From assembly GCF_947492535.1 (NCBI RefSeq), contig NZ_CANLNH010000001.1, forward strand, positions 248,001 to 312,000: 64,000 nt of DNA, written 5' to 3'. Position numbers and translations under genes: made by a program. This DNA is from an uncultured Dokdonia sp. Lineage in GTDB: Bacteria > Bacteroidota > Bacteroidia > Flavobacteriales > Flavobacteriaceae. Each line of letters begins with the position of its first letter. Position 1 is the first letter of the stretch. Below are positions 54,012-63,247 of this stretch, in pieces. The notes beneath the pieces were generated by a model that made no database searches, had not been told where the DNA came from, and was given only the letters and a program-made list of their open reading frames with translations.

Positions 54012-54644
54012 ATGACAAAAGAAGCCATACAATCACGTGTAGATTTAGGAGAATTACTTCCACTTATGGAAGAGTTTTATACGATTCAAGGAGAAGGATA
54101 TCACAAAGGGACTGCCGCGTATTTTATACGTATAGGAGGTTGTGATGTGGGATGTCATTGGTGTGATGTAAAAGAGAGTTGGGATGCCGCAATTCACCCA
54201 CCTACCGAGGCAGTGACGATTGCAGATAATGCGGCAAAATATAGTGATACCATTGTAGTGACAGGAGGAGAGCCTTTGATGTGGGATATGAAACCACTTA
54301 CAACCTTATTGAAAGAGAGAGGGCTCCAAGTGCATATAGAAACTTCAGGGGCTTATGACCTTTCTGGAGATTGGGATTGGATTTGCCTTTCTCCAAAGAA
54401 GCGAATGTTACCGAAATATGAGGTGTCTCAAAAAGCACATGAGCTTAAAGTTATTGTATATAACAAAAGTGACTTTGCATTTGCCGAAGAACAAGCAGCT
54501 AAAGTGTCTGCAGCGTGTATTTTATATCTACAACCAGAATGGTCTGTGAGGGATAAGATGGTACCACTTATTGTAGATTATGTGATGGCACATCCAAAAT
54601 GGAAAATTTCTTTGCAAACTCATAAGTATTTGAATATTCCTTAA
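54012..54644 (+). CDS. queE: 7-carboxy-7-deazaguanine synthase
   Basis: 210 residues from ATG 54012. A radical SAM enzyme of queuosine synthesis: FYTIQGEGYHKG and the cluster motif C-D-V-G-C-H-W-C-D (C-x3-C-x2-C), plus VTGGEPLMWD. Cytoplasmic; it makes the deazaguanine core for tRNA modification. The start is placed after the promoter box. Confidence 0.95.
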   Translation: MTKEAIQSRVDLGELLPLMEEFYTIQGEGYHKGTAAYFIRIGGCDVGCHWCDVKESWDAAIHPPTEAVTIADNAAKYSDTIVVTGGEPLMWDMKPLTTLLKERGLQVHIETSGAYDLSGDWDWICLSPKKRMLPKYEVSQKAHELKVIVYNKSDFAFAEEQAAKVSAACILYLQPEWSVRDKMVPLIVDYVMAHPKWKISLQTHKYLNIP

Positions 54645-54656
54645 TGGAATTGTATA

Positions 54657-54672
54657 CGCTTTCGCGAAAGCG
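54657..54672. repeat. Perfect 16-bp palindrome between queE and mpl
   Basis: CGCTTTCGCGAAAGCG in the 65-bp gap. Confidence 0.9.
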
Positions 54673-54709
54673 GAAACAGCAACAGTATTAAATAGATGAC
54701 AACTATTAT

Positions 54710-56062
54710 ATGAACGTACATTTTATAGCTATAGGAGGTGCAGCAATGCACAATCTAGCCTTAGCATTACATCATAAAGGATATCAAGTTACAGGAAGTG
54801 ATGATACCATTTTTGATCCTTCAAAATCTCGTTTGGAGAAATATGGGTTATTGCCAGAAACTTTTGGATGGTTTCCGGAAAAGATCACCAATGATTTGGA
54901 TGCTGTTATTTTAGGAATGCATGCTAAAGAAGATAATCCGGAATTACATAAAGCGCAAGCATTAGGGCTTACTGTGTATTCGTATCCTGAGTATTTATAC
55001 GAGCAATCAAAAAATAAAACACGTGTTGTGATAGGGGGATCTCATGGGAAGACAACCATTACTTCTATGATTTTACATGTGATGCATTATTGGGAGAAGG
55101 ATGTAGACTATATGGTGGGTGCGCAACTGGAAGGTTTTGAAACCATGGTACATCTTACCGAAGAGAATGATTTTATTGTTTTAGAAGGTGATGAGTATTT
55201 GAGTAGTCCTATAGATAGACGTCCTAAATTTCATTTATACAAACCCAATATTGCCTTATTGAGTGGCATTGCTTGGGATCATATTAATGTATTTCCCACA
55301 TTTGAAAATTATGTAGAACAGTTTCAACTATTTGTCAATAGTATGACGAATGGGGGAGCCATGGTATACAACACAGAAGATGCTGAAGTGGTAAAGGTGG
55401 TTGAGAATGCAACAGCACATATTAAGAAATATCCGTATGAAACTCCAGTATATGAAGTGGAGGATGGAGAAACTTTATTAGATACACCCGAAGGGTCAAT
55501 GCCTATTGAAATATTTGGAAAACATAATCTTAATAATTTAGCTGGCGCGAAATGGATTTGTCAGCATATGGGTGTGGTAGAAGAAGATTTTTATGAAGCT
55601 ATTGCAACGTTTAAAGGAGCATCCAAACGTTTAGAGAAAATTGCAGAGAGTACTACCAATGTTGCCTATAAAGATTTTGCACATAGTCCATCCAAAGTAA
55701 GCGCTACGACCAAAGCGGTAAAAGAACAGTATGAGAATCGTACGTTAGTGGCTTGTTTAGAATTACATACGTATAGTAGTTTGAATGCTGAATTCTTATC
55801 AGAGTATCAAGGTGCTTTAGATGCAGCTGATGTAGCTGTAGTTTTTTATTCTCCACATGCGGTTGAAATTAAAAAACTAGAAAAAGTAACTGAGCAACAA
55901 ATCGCCGATGCCTTTCAAAGGGAAGATTTAATTATTTATACAGATCCAGCTCAATTTAAAGATTTCTTATTTCAACAAGAATTTAAAAACACCGCTTTGT
56001 TATTAATGAGTAGTGGGAATTATGGTGGATTGGATTTTGAAGAGGTGAAGGAGATTATATAG
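54710..56062 (+). CDS. mpl: UDP-N-acetylmuramate-tripeptide ligase
   Basis: A 450-residue Mur ligase that recycles cell-wall tripeptide by attaching it to UDP-MurNAc. ATP loop GGSHGKTTITSM, the central EGDEYLSSP and the C-terminal domain with KDFAHSPSK are visible. Closest to Mpl rather than MurC because of the N-terminal MNVHFIAIGGAAMHNLALAL. Expected to act in the cytoplasm. Confidence 0.92.
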   Translation: MNVHFIAIGGAAMHNLALALHHKGYQVTGSDDTIFDPSKSRLEKYGLLPETFGWFPEKITNDLDAVILGMHAKEDNPELHKAQALGLTVYSYPEYLYEQSKNKTRVVIGGSHGKTTITSMILHVMHYWEKDVDYMVGAQLEGFETMVHLTEENDFIVLEGDEYLSSPIDRRPKFHLYKPNIALLSGIAWDHINVFPTFENYVEQFQLFVNSMTNGGAMVYNTEDAEVVKVVENATAHIKKYPYETPVYEVEDGETLLDTPEGSMPIEIFGKHNLNNLAGAKWICQHMGVVEEDFYEAIATFKGASKRLEKIAESTTNVAYKDFAHSPSKVSATTKAVKEQYENRTLVACLELHTYSSLNAEFLSEYQGALDAADVAVVFYSPHAVEIKKLEKVTEQQIADAFQREDLIIYTDPAQFKDFLFQQEFKNTALLLMSSGNYGGLDFEEVKEII

Positions 56063-56072
56063 TGTTTATTTA

Positions 56073-56722
56073 ATGAAGTACGTTTTATATCTAGTTTTAT
56101 GTATCCTTCCGATAACAGCACATTGTCAGGATAGTTACTTATTTGATAAGGTCTTAGAATATGAGGTTAAAGAACCTTCAGAATCTGTCGATAAGGATAT
56201 GGAAACGCGATTTTATTTTATAAATACAAAAGATAATTCTTATGTAGCTATAGTGATAGAAAGAGCAGACGGGACGTATACACTTGTTTTTAGAGATGAT
56301 AAAAAAAGAAAATAGCTGAACTTGTCGTTGATGAAAATGCAATATTTAGAATGAATAAATTATCTCTTAAAAAGAGATTTTTAAAAGATAATAGATATAG
56401 AAATCTTGTAGATGTAAACGATTATACAATCGCTATTAGTAAAAAAGATTCTTTAACTGAAGAATATACATACACATACAAACGAGGTAATTGGCAGAAT
56501 CGGTATAAAACAAAAAAACATATCATTATCGTAAATGAAAGTGTGGATTATTTTATGCCAGGTGTGGGTTTCGGAAATTATTATTCACTACTCACTTGGA
56601 AAGAAAAATTCCCTACAGGATTAGTTCAAAAATCTTTCACTGAAAAACTTGATGGGCGTATTATTTCTTACTGTACTCTTTTCAAAATATTTGATAGTGA
56701 TAAGGTTTTTGTTTTTAAGTAG
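56073..56722 (+). pseudogene. Exported hypothetical protein with a frameshift at an A7 run
   Basis: The first frame (56073-56315) has a signal peptide and ends after the poly-A run at 56301-56307. The next frame, entered by a -1 shift there, continues K-I-A-E-L-V-V-D-E-N and runs to 56722 without interruption (first internal ATG 56351). Adding one A restores a single ORF of 216 residues. Possible causes: a real mutation, phase variation or slippage at the A-run, or a sequencing error. Confidence 0.75.
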
Positions 56723-56792
56723 TAGATATAATCTGTTATCTAAAAGTTTAAATTGACTTTTAGACAACAGATTACAATACAATTTTTAGAAT

Positions 56793-56957
56793 TTATTTTA
56801 ATTTTTTGAATATTCTAAAAATTAAGACTATCAAAAATATTAGTAATAAAAAATTAATTACCTGAAAAATCAATAGAGGGAGATCAAAAGAATCTACTAC
56901 TAGTGGTTTTTTTGGTGCATTACTTATAGTTTCTTGTAATATCATGTTAAAAATCAT
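56793..56957 (-). CDS. 54-residue single-helix membrane protein
   Basis: ATG 56957 to TAA 56793. Polar first 28 residues, then one long hydrophobic helix (LLIFQVINFLLLIFLIVLIF) and a basic end. It starts seven bases after the stop of the broken lipoprotein gene on the same strand, so it belongs to that transcript. No family recognised. Confidence 0.55.
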   Translation of the reverse strand: MIFNMILQETISNAPKKPLVVDSFDLPLLIFQVINFLLLIFLIVLIFRIFKKLK

Positions 56958-56963
56958 AATGTT

Positions 56964-58366
56964 TTAATTTTCAATTTGAAATATAGAGATAGGATTTCCT
57001 GTATTTATATCAATATGTAATTCTATAATTATGGTATCTGTATAAATAGCACCAATAGATTCGATAAATAAGTTGAAGTTTCGACTTCCAAAAACAGTGA
57101 TAATAGCTTCGTTACCTACAACAGAGTGCTCTATCGAAGCTTGTTCCCAGCTAAGTCCAAGTGTTATTCCACTTAATTCTGAAGTTACTTCTACTAAATT
57201 ATAATCTTGGTTTTCAGTTGGATTATTTAAAATTTGATTTACAAATAAATCTAAATTTGTCAAACCCCAATCAACTCTAAAAGTTGTTATTCTGTTATTT
57301 CCTTGATCAATAGTTGGTATTGTTAAATCTGTTTCAAAGGTGTTTAAAAAATCGGTAAATTCATCGATAGTATTAAAATGAATTGAATTATTAGAGTCAA
57401 TACTTTCATCAAATGTATATGAGTCTCCATTACCTAATAGGTTATTAAGTGCTATTGCTAATATCTCTCTAGGAGTGAATGGTATAATATCTCCAAAAGG
57501 ACCTGTCATACCTCCGCCTGCAATACACATACCATTACCTATATCAATACCTTCTCCAGGAGGGAGACTATCACATGGAACTACTTCTTCTGTTGGTTCA
57601 TCAGGATCAACTTGGGAATCAGCACCCCCACCTCCTTCACCAGTAGTATCAGTATTAGATGTTTCATCTTGATTAGCACCACCGTCGCCAGCGCAATTAG
57701 AAATTACAGATACTGGAGTACATACGGTAGAAGTACCGTCAATTACTGTACAATTATCACCAGCAGGATGAGTTGTTCCACCATAACTACAAGTATCTAC
57801 TGTAACACAATTTTCTGTAACTGTTGTGCCACAAAAGCTTCTTGAAGTTCTTTGATTTTTATTAAGAAAACTACCACTATCAACATCCAGTAATTCTATA
57901 CTTGTTTTATCATCTAAATTTAACGCTGTTCCACTATTAATGGCATCAAGTTCATCTTGAGTTATGTCGTAAGTAACTAGATATGACTCGTAACTCCCAT
58001 CAGCTTTTAAACTGAATGTTAGATTTTGTAATGGTAGTGGATCTTCTTTATCTACAATAAATGTATAACTATGATAGTTATTAGCTTCTATATAAAGTAC
58101 TTGATCTTCTATTACTGGTATTTCTATTTCTTCTGATGATTTCGTTTTTTACTTTTCATAAAACGAGAAACATTTTTAATCAAATCTTTATTTGTTGTAT
58201 ATTCTTCAAGATTTAATCTTTTAGAATTGATACTGAAATTAGATTCTTCAATTGGTGTAACTGAATTTGTTGTTATGTCATCATCTTTTTGACATCTTAC
58301 AAAAAGTGTTACTGTCATAATAACTAGTAATATCCTTGTAATCCAAAATCCTGTTTTTGTGTTCAT
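56964..58366 (-). pseudogene. Lipoprotein-like hypothetical with a frameshift at an A6 run
   Basis: ATG 58366 opens an N-terminus with a hydrophobic signal ending L-F-V-R-C (lipoprotein-like) that stops at TAG 58124. A second frame, reachable only through the A6 run (58145-58150), continues K-S-S-E-E-I-E-I-P to 56964. One added A gives a single 467-residue protein with a Cys-rich middle and a Gly/Asp/Glu-rich linker. The 188-residue C-terminal part alone could start at 57530. Confidence 0.7.
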
Positions 58367-59044
58367 TTATTTATGGTTTTAAAATTAATATTCTCAACAA
58401 TGGTTAGGGGGTGTTTGAATATTATGTTTTGTTCAAATATGTGTTTTATACATTATTTTACATAGTCATATTGAGTGAAGTTGCCACATGAATGAGTAAA
58501 CAACTCAATGGCATGACAACCTATCTCAATAATCATATATGATTATTAATTTTCCTTTAGATACATGTGCGAGTATTGAATATAATACCAATACATACAG
58601 GTATACCTGCTGCTAATAATTTAGGGGTGGATTATTTGAGTGTTCTTGAAATAATTGTTAGTTAGACAATTTAGACAATCACCTCATATAGACAGTTTTA
58701 AAAGTATATAATAATTACTTGTAATTTATGAAAAAGTATAAAAAAGTGATGTCAAATTTTCTTAATCATATGATAATTAATACATTAAATATAATTTGTT
58801 TTTAGTAATCATAAGTTTGTTATGAGGATTAGATGAGTAAGTCTGTATCTGTACTAAGTAGATTAGGTTCAAGTTTTTGTTAAAAATAACTTTCCATGGA
58901 AATCTATTCCTTATCCATCATTCTTTATATGTATTTCTTATAATAATAATGCATCAGATTTTCAAAGTGAAAAAGAAATTGAATAAGCGAAGGAGATTAC
59001 AGTAGTATACTGTAACATTCCTTTAATAATGCCTACCTATTAGT
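58367..59044. other. Long intergenic region with two perfect dyads, no gene seen
   Basis: No convincing ORF in 678 bp. Two perfect palindromes stand out: ATAATCATATATGATTAT (58529-58546) and CAGGTATACCTG (58598-58609). They could be operators for the divergent genes on either side. No terminator with a T-run was recognised. Confidence 0.5.
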
Positions 59045-60412
59045 ATGGGTAGATTCTATATGCATAAACCACTAAGTATTTATGATTTTTCTAAAAGAAG
59101 AGCAATCATAAGCATACTATTAGCATTAGGGTCGACACTTATTTTTTACTTTTTTCAGCAGTATTTCTTTTCATTGTATCGATCAGCAATGTTATCTTTT
59201 CAATTTAATGCAAATTATCTTTTATCAGATGATGCTATATCTCTATTTGCATTTGTTTTTGCAGGAAATGCTGTAATTGTAGGGAATTCAGTAGGCATTT
59301 CTTTTTATATTTCAGGTGTATCTAAATCTGTACGACAGCGATCTAGAAGACGAAATATTTTAAATAATCAATCTTTTCTTTTAGGTAATTACCTATACTT
59401 ATTTATAAAGCTAGCTTTATAAATAGGCTTTATGCAATTTATGATGTTAAAGTATGGTTTTTTAGGTGAAAGTTGGGTTTTGTATATATTATTGTTTAGT
59501 GTGTTATTTCTTGAGAGTGTCAAAGAATTAAGAAGGTCTTTTAAAGGATATACTTTAAAAATAGTATTCTTCCATTTCACATTAGTTTTTGCCTTGATAT
59601 TTATGTGTTCTTTCCTTAAGAAATCAAATTATAATAGATTAAACGAAGTTTATAATAATTCAGATCCTTACGTAAATGTCCCTGTAACATCCTATCAAAT
59701 ACAATCATATGATGATCCTATAATATCTCCATACAATGGGTATTTGAAACTATTTGTAAAAGTGCTATCTGATTCCAGTAATAATCTTAAGTATAGGTTG
59801 TACGATAATGAGTTAACGATACATGATTTGGTAGAGACACCGTATTCAGAAGAGTATAATTATTATGGAAGGAAATATAGGAACAACCCAATACTTACCA
59901 TACATGCCGATAGAATGTTGTCTTATGCTAAACTTAAGGAATTAGAGAGTAAAGCGATTATAAGAGGAATAAGTAAATTAAATTATGTGGTTCATTCTAC
60001 TATTAATGATCAGCCATATGTGTACACAAAATATATATACCCTACAAAAGCGTTGTATGCGAATATTGAGAAATCTAAACCGCCTTCACCATTAGGAATT
60101 TTCTTTTTTGAAGATTATCTAAAGAGTAAGAAAGAGCAAATTGTAAATCTTGAAACTTTTATACTAAATGAGAAAGTAGATGAGCAGAAAGTATATACTT
60201 ATTTTCAAGAATCGGTATCTGATAGTGTATTTTTTAAATTCAAAATAAGTAAAGAGATAACACTTCAACACTATCTTGATTTTATGATTTCTTACAAGCA
60301 AAGTGTGTATGATTTAAGAGATGAGCAAAAACGTATGAATCACGCGTTAAATGAGTATATTTTAAAAGTAGAAGATAAGTATCCATTTTTGTTTATAGAA
60401 GAAGTGGAGTAG
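59045..60412 (+). pseudogene. Membrane protein interrupted by an in-frame TAA
   Basis: The frame from ATG 59045 (or 59060) stops at TAA 59420-59422, then the same frame resumes I-G-F-M to 60412 with no further stops. The stop falls inside what looks like one hydrophobic helix (YLYLFIKLAL, stop, IGFMQFMML). As one gene it would be about 454 residues with roughly five helices in the first half and a soluble C-terminal half. Alternatively two proteins are made, the second from ATG 59432. Confidence 0.6.
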
Positions 60413-60467
60413 CTGTAAAGTATACTAAATATTTGATTAACTCGTTTTTAGCATAAACATACTAGCT

Positions 60468-61151
60468 ATGAAAAAATATTTCTTTACCATTAGTCTTTTC
60501 TGTATTGTTTGTATATCCTGTAATAATGACAATAATGATACTTCTGTATCTCAAGAAGGAGTAGGTGTAGAAGTAGAAGATGCAGGGTTTTATAACTTAA
60601 GAGTTGGAAATAGTTGGACGTATGAATATTTTAGAAGGGATGAGTTTGGTAATCCTTCTAGTGAATTTAGTACAACAGGTATTATTGAAGAGCAGGAGAT
60701 TATAGCTTCTCAAGAAATTAATGGAGAACAAATTTTTACATTTCAAGTAACGGTTTCTGGAGTTGAAGAAAGTTCAAGTAATTTCCCTGCAGAAGATGTA
60801 GCTACATTTCAAGTAAAAGATTCATTAGGTTATTTAGTTCGTTTAAATGAAGGTATTATTTTCTCCAGTGAAAATGAACAAGAATACTTAAGAAATGATG
60901 ATCTTTTTGAAGGAGTTTTTGGAGTTTTACTAAATACTCAAGAGGCTGTTGAAGTTCCTGTTGGAAATTTTGAATGTGCCGTTAATGAAGTGTATGCAAT
61001 GTTAACTCAAGAGGGAGATTTATCTCTAGGACGTGACGAGTATTTATATGCTGAAGGAATAGGAGAGGTGTTATACAGAATTTCATTTGTGTTTACAGAA
61101 TTACATGTTTTTGAACAACGACTCATAGATTTTAGCTTTCAAGAGCAATAG
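60468..61151 (+). CDS. Hypothetical lipoprotein
   Basis: A 227-residue protein with a lipoprotein signal ending V-C-I-S-C, an Asn/Asp-rich linker and a beta-rich body (NLRVGNSWTYEYFRRDEFG). Proteins of this type sit on the outer membrane. No enzymatic motif seen. Single gene, 55 bp after the broken membrane-protein gene. Confidence 0.7.
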   Translation: MKKYFFTISLFCIVCISCNNDNNDTSVSQEGVGVEVEDAGFYNLRVGNSWTYEYFRRDEFGNPSSEFSTTGIIEEQEIIASQEINGEQIFTFQVTVSGVEESSSNFPAEDVATFQVKDSLGYLVRLNEGIIFSSENEQEYLRNDDLFEGVFGVLLNTQEAVEVPVGNFECAVNEVYAMLTQEGDLSLGRDEYLYAEGIGEVLYRISFVFTELHVFEQRLIDFSFQEQ

Positions 61152-61204
61152 TGTCTTTACTTCCTAAATAGCTTTTGAACTTAATTCAAATGTTTGTAAA
61201 ATAA

Positions 61205-61990
61205 GCCATAACGGAAAGTTTTTAAATATTTGAAAACAACCACCCCGTATTAAGAGAGTGTTTAAGAATTGATAAGAAGCAAAACAGTAGATCTAGGTTT
61301 TTTATTCGTTGTTTGGCATTCGGAGTTCCAACCTCATCATACATCAAACTGCCTCAAATGATGATCTAGATGTTTATAGAAGAATCTGTAACGGAAAGAT
61401 TTTCTATTTTTTGTGCTTCGCATGTTACAAAAAAATAGAAAACAACCGCCCCGTTTTAAGAGAGTGTCTAAGAATTGATAAGAAACAAAACAGTAGATCT
61501 AGGTTTTTTATTCGTCGTTCGGCATTCGTAGTTCTAACCTCATCACATACCAAACTGTCTCAAATGATGATCTAGATGTTTATAGAAGAATCTGTAACGG
61601 AAAGATTTTCTATTTTTTGTGCTTCGCATGTTACAAAAAATAGAAAACAACCACCCCGTTTTAAGAGAATGTTTAAGAATTGATAAGAAGCAAAACAGTA
61701 GATTTAGGTTTTTTATTCGTCGTTCGGCATTCGTAGTTCCAACCTCATCATACACCAAACTGTCTCAAATGATGATCTAGATGTTTATAGAAGAATCTGT
61801 AACGGAAAGATTTTCTATTTTTTGTGCTTCGCATATTACAAAAAATAGAAAACAACCACCCCGTTTTAAGAGAATGTTTAAGAATTGATAAGAAGCAAAA
61901 CAGTAGATCTAGGTTTTTTATTCGTCGTTCGGCATTCAGAGTTCCAACCTCATCATACACCAAACTGTCTCAAATGATGATCTAGATGTT
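61205..61990 (-). repeat. Tandem array of ~205-bp units built on the DUF1569 gene 3' end
   Basis: Junctions recur at 61355, 61561, 61766 and 61971 (periods 206, 205, 205). Each unit, read on the minus strand, has the last 12 codons of the DUF1569 gene (KHLDHHLRQFG), a stop, about 90 bp, a GGGGTGGTTGTTTTC element, a 15-bp hairpin (TTTTCTATTTTTTGT arm) and CTTTCCGTTACAG. The copy furthest from the gene is partial and its hairpin is replaced. It fills the space between the lipoprotein and DUF1569 genes. Confidence 0.9.
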
Positions 61991-62393
61991 TATACTCTAA
62001 CTGACCCCATTGTTCGGGAGTGAAGTTGCCAAACATTGGATGCGGTTGCCATTCAGTTTGCTCTTTTTTAGCATGAAAAGCATCGATCATTGATGCTAAT
62101 GCTTCGCGTTCTTTTGCGAATTCTCTTTGATCAGTAATCTTTGCAGGCTTAGCTGTAGGAAGCCCTTGTCTCCATGGTTTGTCATTATATAAAGACTTTT
62201 TAAATAAAAAACCAATAAGATTCCATTTGTGTTTTCTGGGTTTACTACTCAACGCAATTTTTAAAGGAAACTGACAGTGTGTAACCATTTGGCTTACGTT
62301 CATTTTACCCCATGTAGGTGTGCTTTCTTCATGCAATGCCTCAACGCGAGACTTAATTTCTGTATAGGCAGCAGGGTCAAATAGGGATTTCAT
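61953..62393 (-). CDS. DUF1569 (DinB-like) protein
   Basis: A 146-residue soluble helical protein of the DUF1569/DinB-like superfamily: MNVSQMVTHCQFPLKIAL, then PHPMFGNFTPEQWGQLEYKHLDHHLRQFG. The His residues (HC and HLDHH) match the metal-binding triad of the superfamily; its biological role is unknown. Its 3' end seeds the tandem array downstream. Confidence 0.85.
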   Translation of the reverse strand: MKSLFDPAAYTEIKSRVEALHEESTPTWGKMNVSQMVTHCQFPLKIALSSKPRKHKWNLIGFLFKKSLYNDKPWRQGLPTAKPAKITDQREFAKEREALASMIDAFHAKKEQTEWQPHPMFGNFTPEQWGQLEYKHLDHHLRQFGV

Positions 62394-62536
62394 AAACTAT
62401 TATTTTTGATAAATTAAGTATTTATTTCTAGGAAATCTTCATTCTAAAATTACTGTAAATAATTCTGATTATAAAAAACGAAGCATTTTAAACTAACAAT
62501 CTTTATTTTAGCAATGTCAGAAAAATAAGTTTTAAT

Positions 62537-63235
62537 ATGTCAGAAAAACAAACTTCGTTCTCGATCAAGAATTGGTCGGAGGATGATAGACCGCGTGAAA
62601 AATTAGTAAATAAAGGTAGATTAGCACTCTCAGATGCAGAACTTATAGCCATTCTTATAGGCTCTGGAAATCGAGAAGAAAGTGCTGTAGGATTGAGTAA
62701 ACGTATTCTCGCTTCGTCTTCAAATAATCTCTCAGAACTCGGCAAAAAATCGATTAAAGATCTCAAAAAATTTAAGGGAATTGGTGAGGCCAAAGCAGTC
62801 ACTATTGCTGCAGCGCTAGAATTAGGAAGACGGCGAAATGATAGTAGTACGCTTTCGCGAAAGCGTATAACCTCATCTTCTTCCGTTTTTGAAGTATTGC
62901 AACCTATTATTGGAGATTTATCTCATGAAGAGTTTTGGGTCGTATATCTCAATAACTCCAACCGAATTTTAGAAAAACAACAATTAAGCAAAGGCGGGAT
63001 TACAGGTACGCTAGTTGATGTGCGATTGGTACTTAAAATGGCATTAGAGTTAAATGCTGTCGGAATTATTTTAGCACACAATCACCCTTCAGGAACACTG
63101 AAGCCTAGTAAATCAGATATTCAGCTTACTCAAAAATTAAAGGTAGCTTCAGCGAGTCTAGATGTAAAAGTATTAGATCATATCATTGTAACCGAAAAGG
63201 CGTATTTTAGCTTTGCCGATGATGGCTTGCTCTAA
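62537..63235 (+). CDS. radC: RadC/JAB-family protein
   Basis: A 232-residue protein with an N-terminal helix-hairpin-helix region and a C-terminal JAMM metalloprotease-like domain (EFWVVYLNNSNRIL and H-N-H-P-S-G-x6-S-x2-D). A DNA-repair role was once proposed and is doubtful. The link between domains, T-L-S-R-K-R, is encoded by the palindrome (62848-62867). Confidence 0.93.
   Translation: MSEKQTSFSIKNWSEDDRPREKLVNKGRLALSDAELIAILIGSGNREESAVGLSKRILASSSNNLSELGKKSIKDLKKFKGIGEAKAVTIAAALELGRRRNDSSTLSRKRITSSSSVFEVLQPIIGDLSHEEFWVVYLNNSNRILEKQQLSKGGITGTLVDVRLVLKMALELNAVGIILAHNHPSGTLKPSKSDIQLTQKLKVASASLDVKVLDHIIVTEKAYFSFADDGLL
62848..62867. repeat. Perfect 20-bp palindrome inside radC
   Basis: TACGCTTTCGCGAAAGCGTA encoding T-L-S-R-K-R in the linker between the two domains. 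Confidence 0.9.
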
Positions 63236-63247
63236 TTTCTTTTTTAA

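Noticed and set aside
56301-56312. Programmed -1 ribosomal frameshift of the dnaX type
   Set aside because: The in-frame phase is AAA AAA AGA rather than the A AAA AAG heptamer, and no downstream stem was obvious; mutation or a homopolymer error is simpler, though slippage is not excluded.
61543-61963. Two 71-residue ORFs in the array
   Set aside because: They are read-through frames across repeat units that end in the copied DUF1569 tail; no independent coding signal.
61205-61990. CRISPR array
   Set aside because: Units are ~205 bp with no short repeat/variable spacer pattern and no cas genes; they are copies of a gene end.
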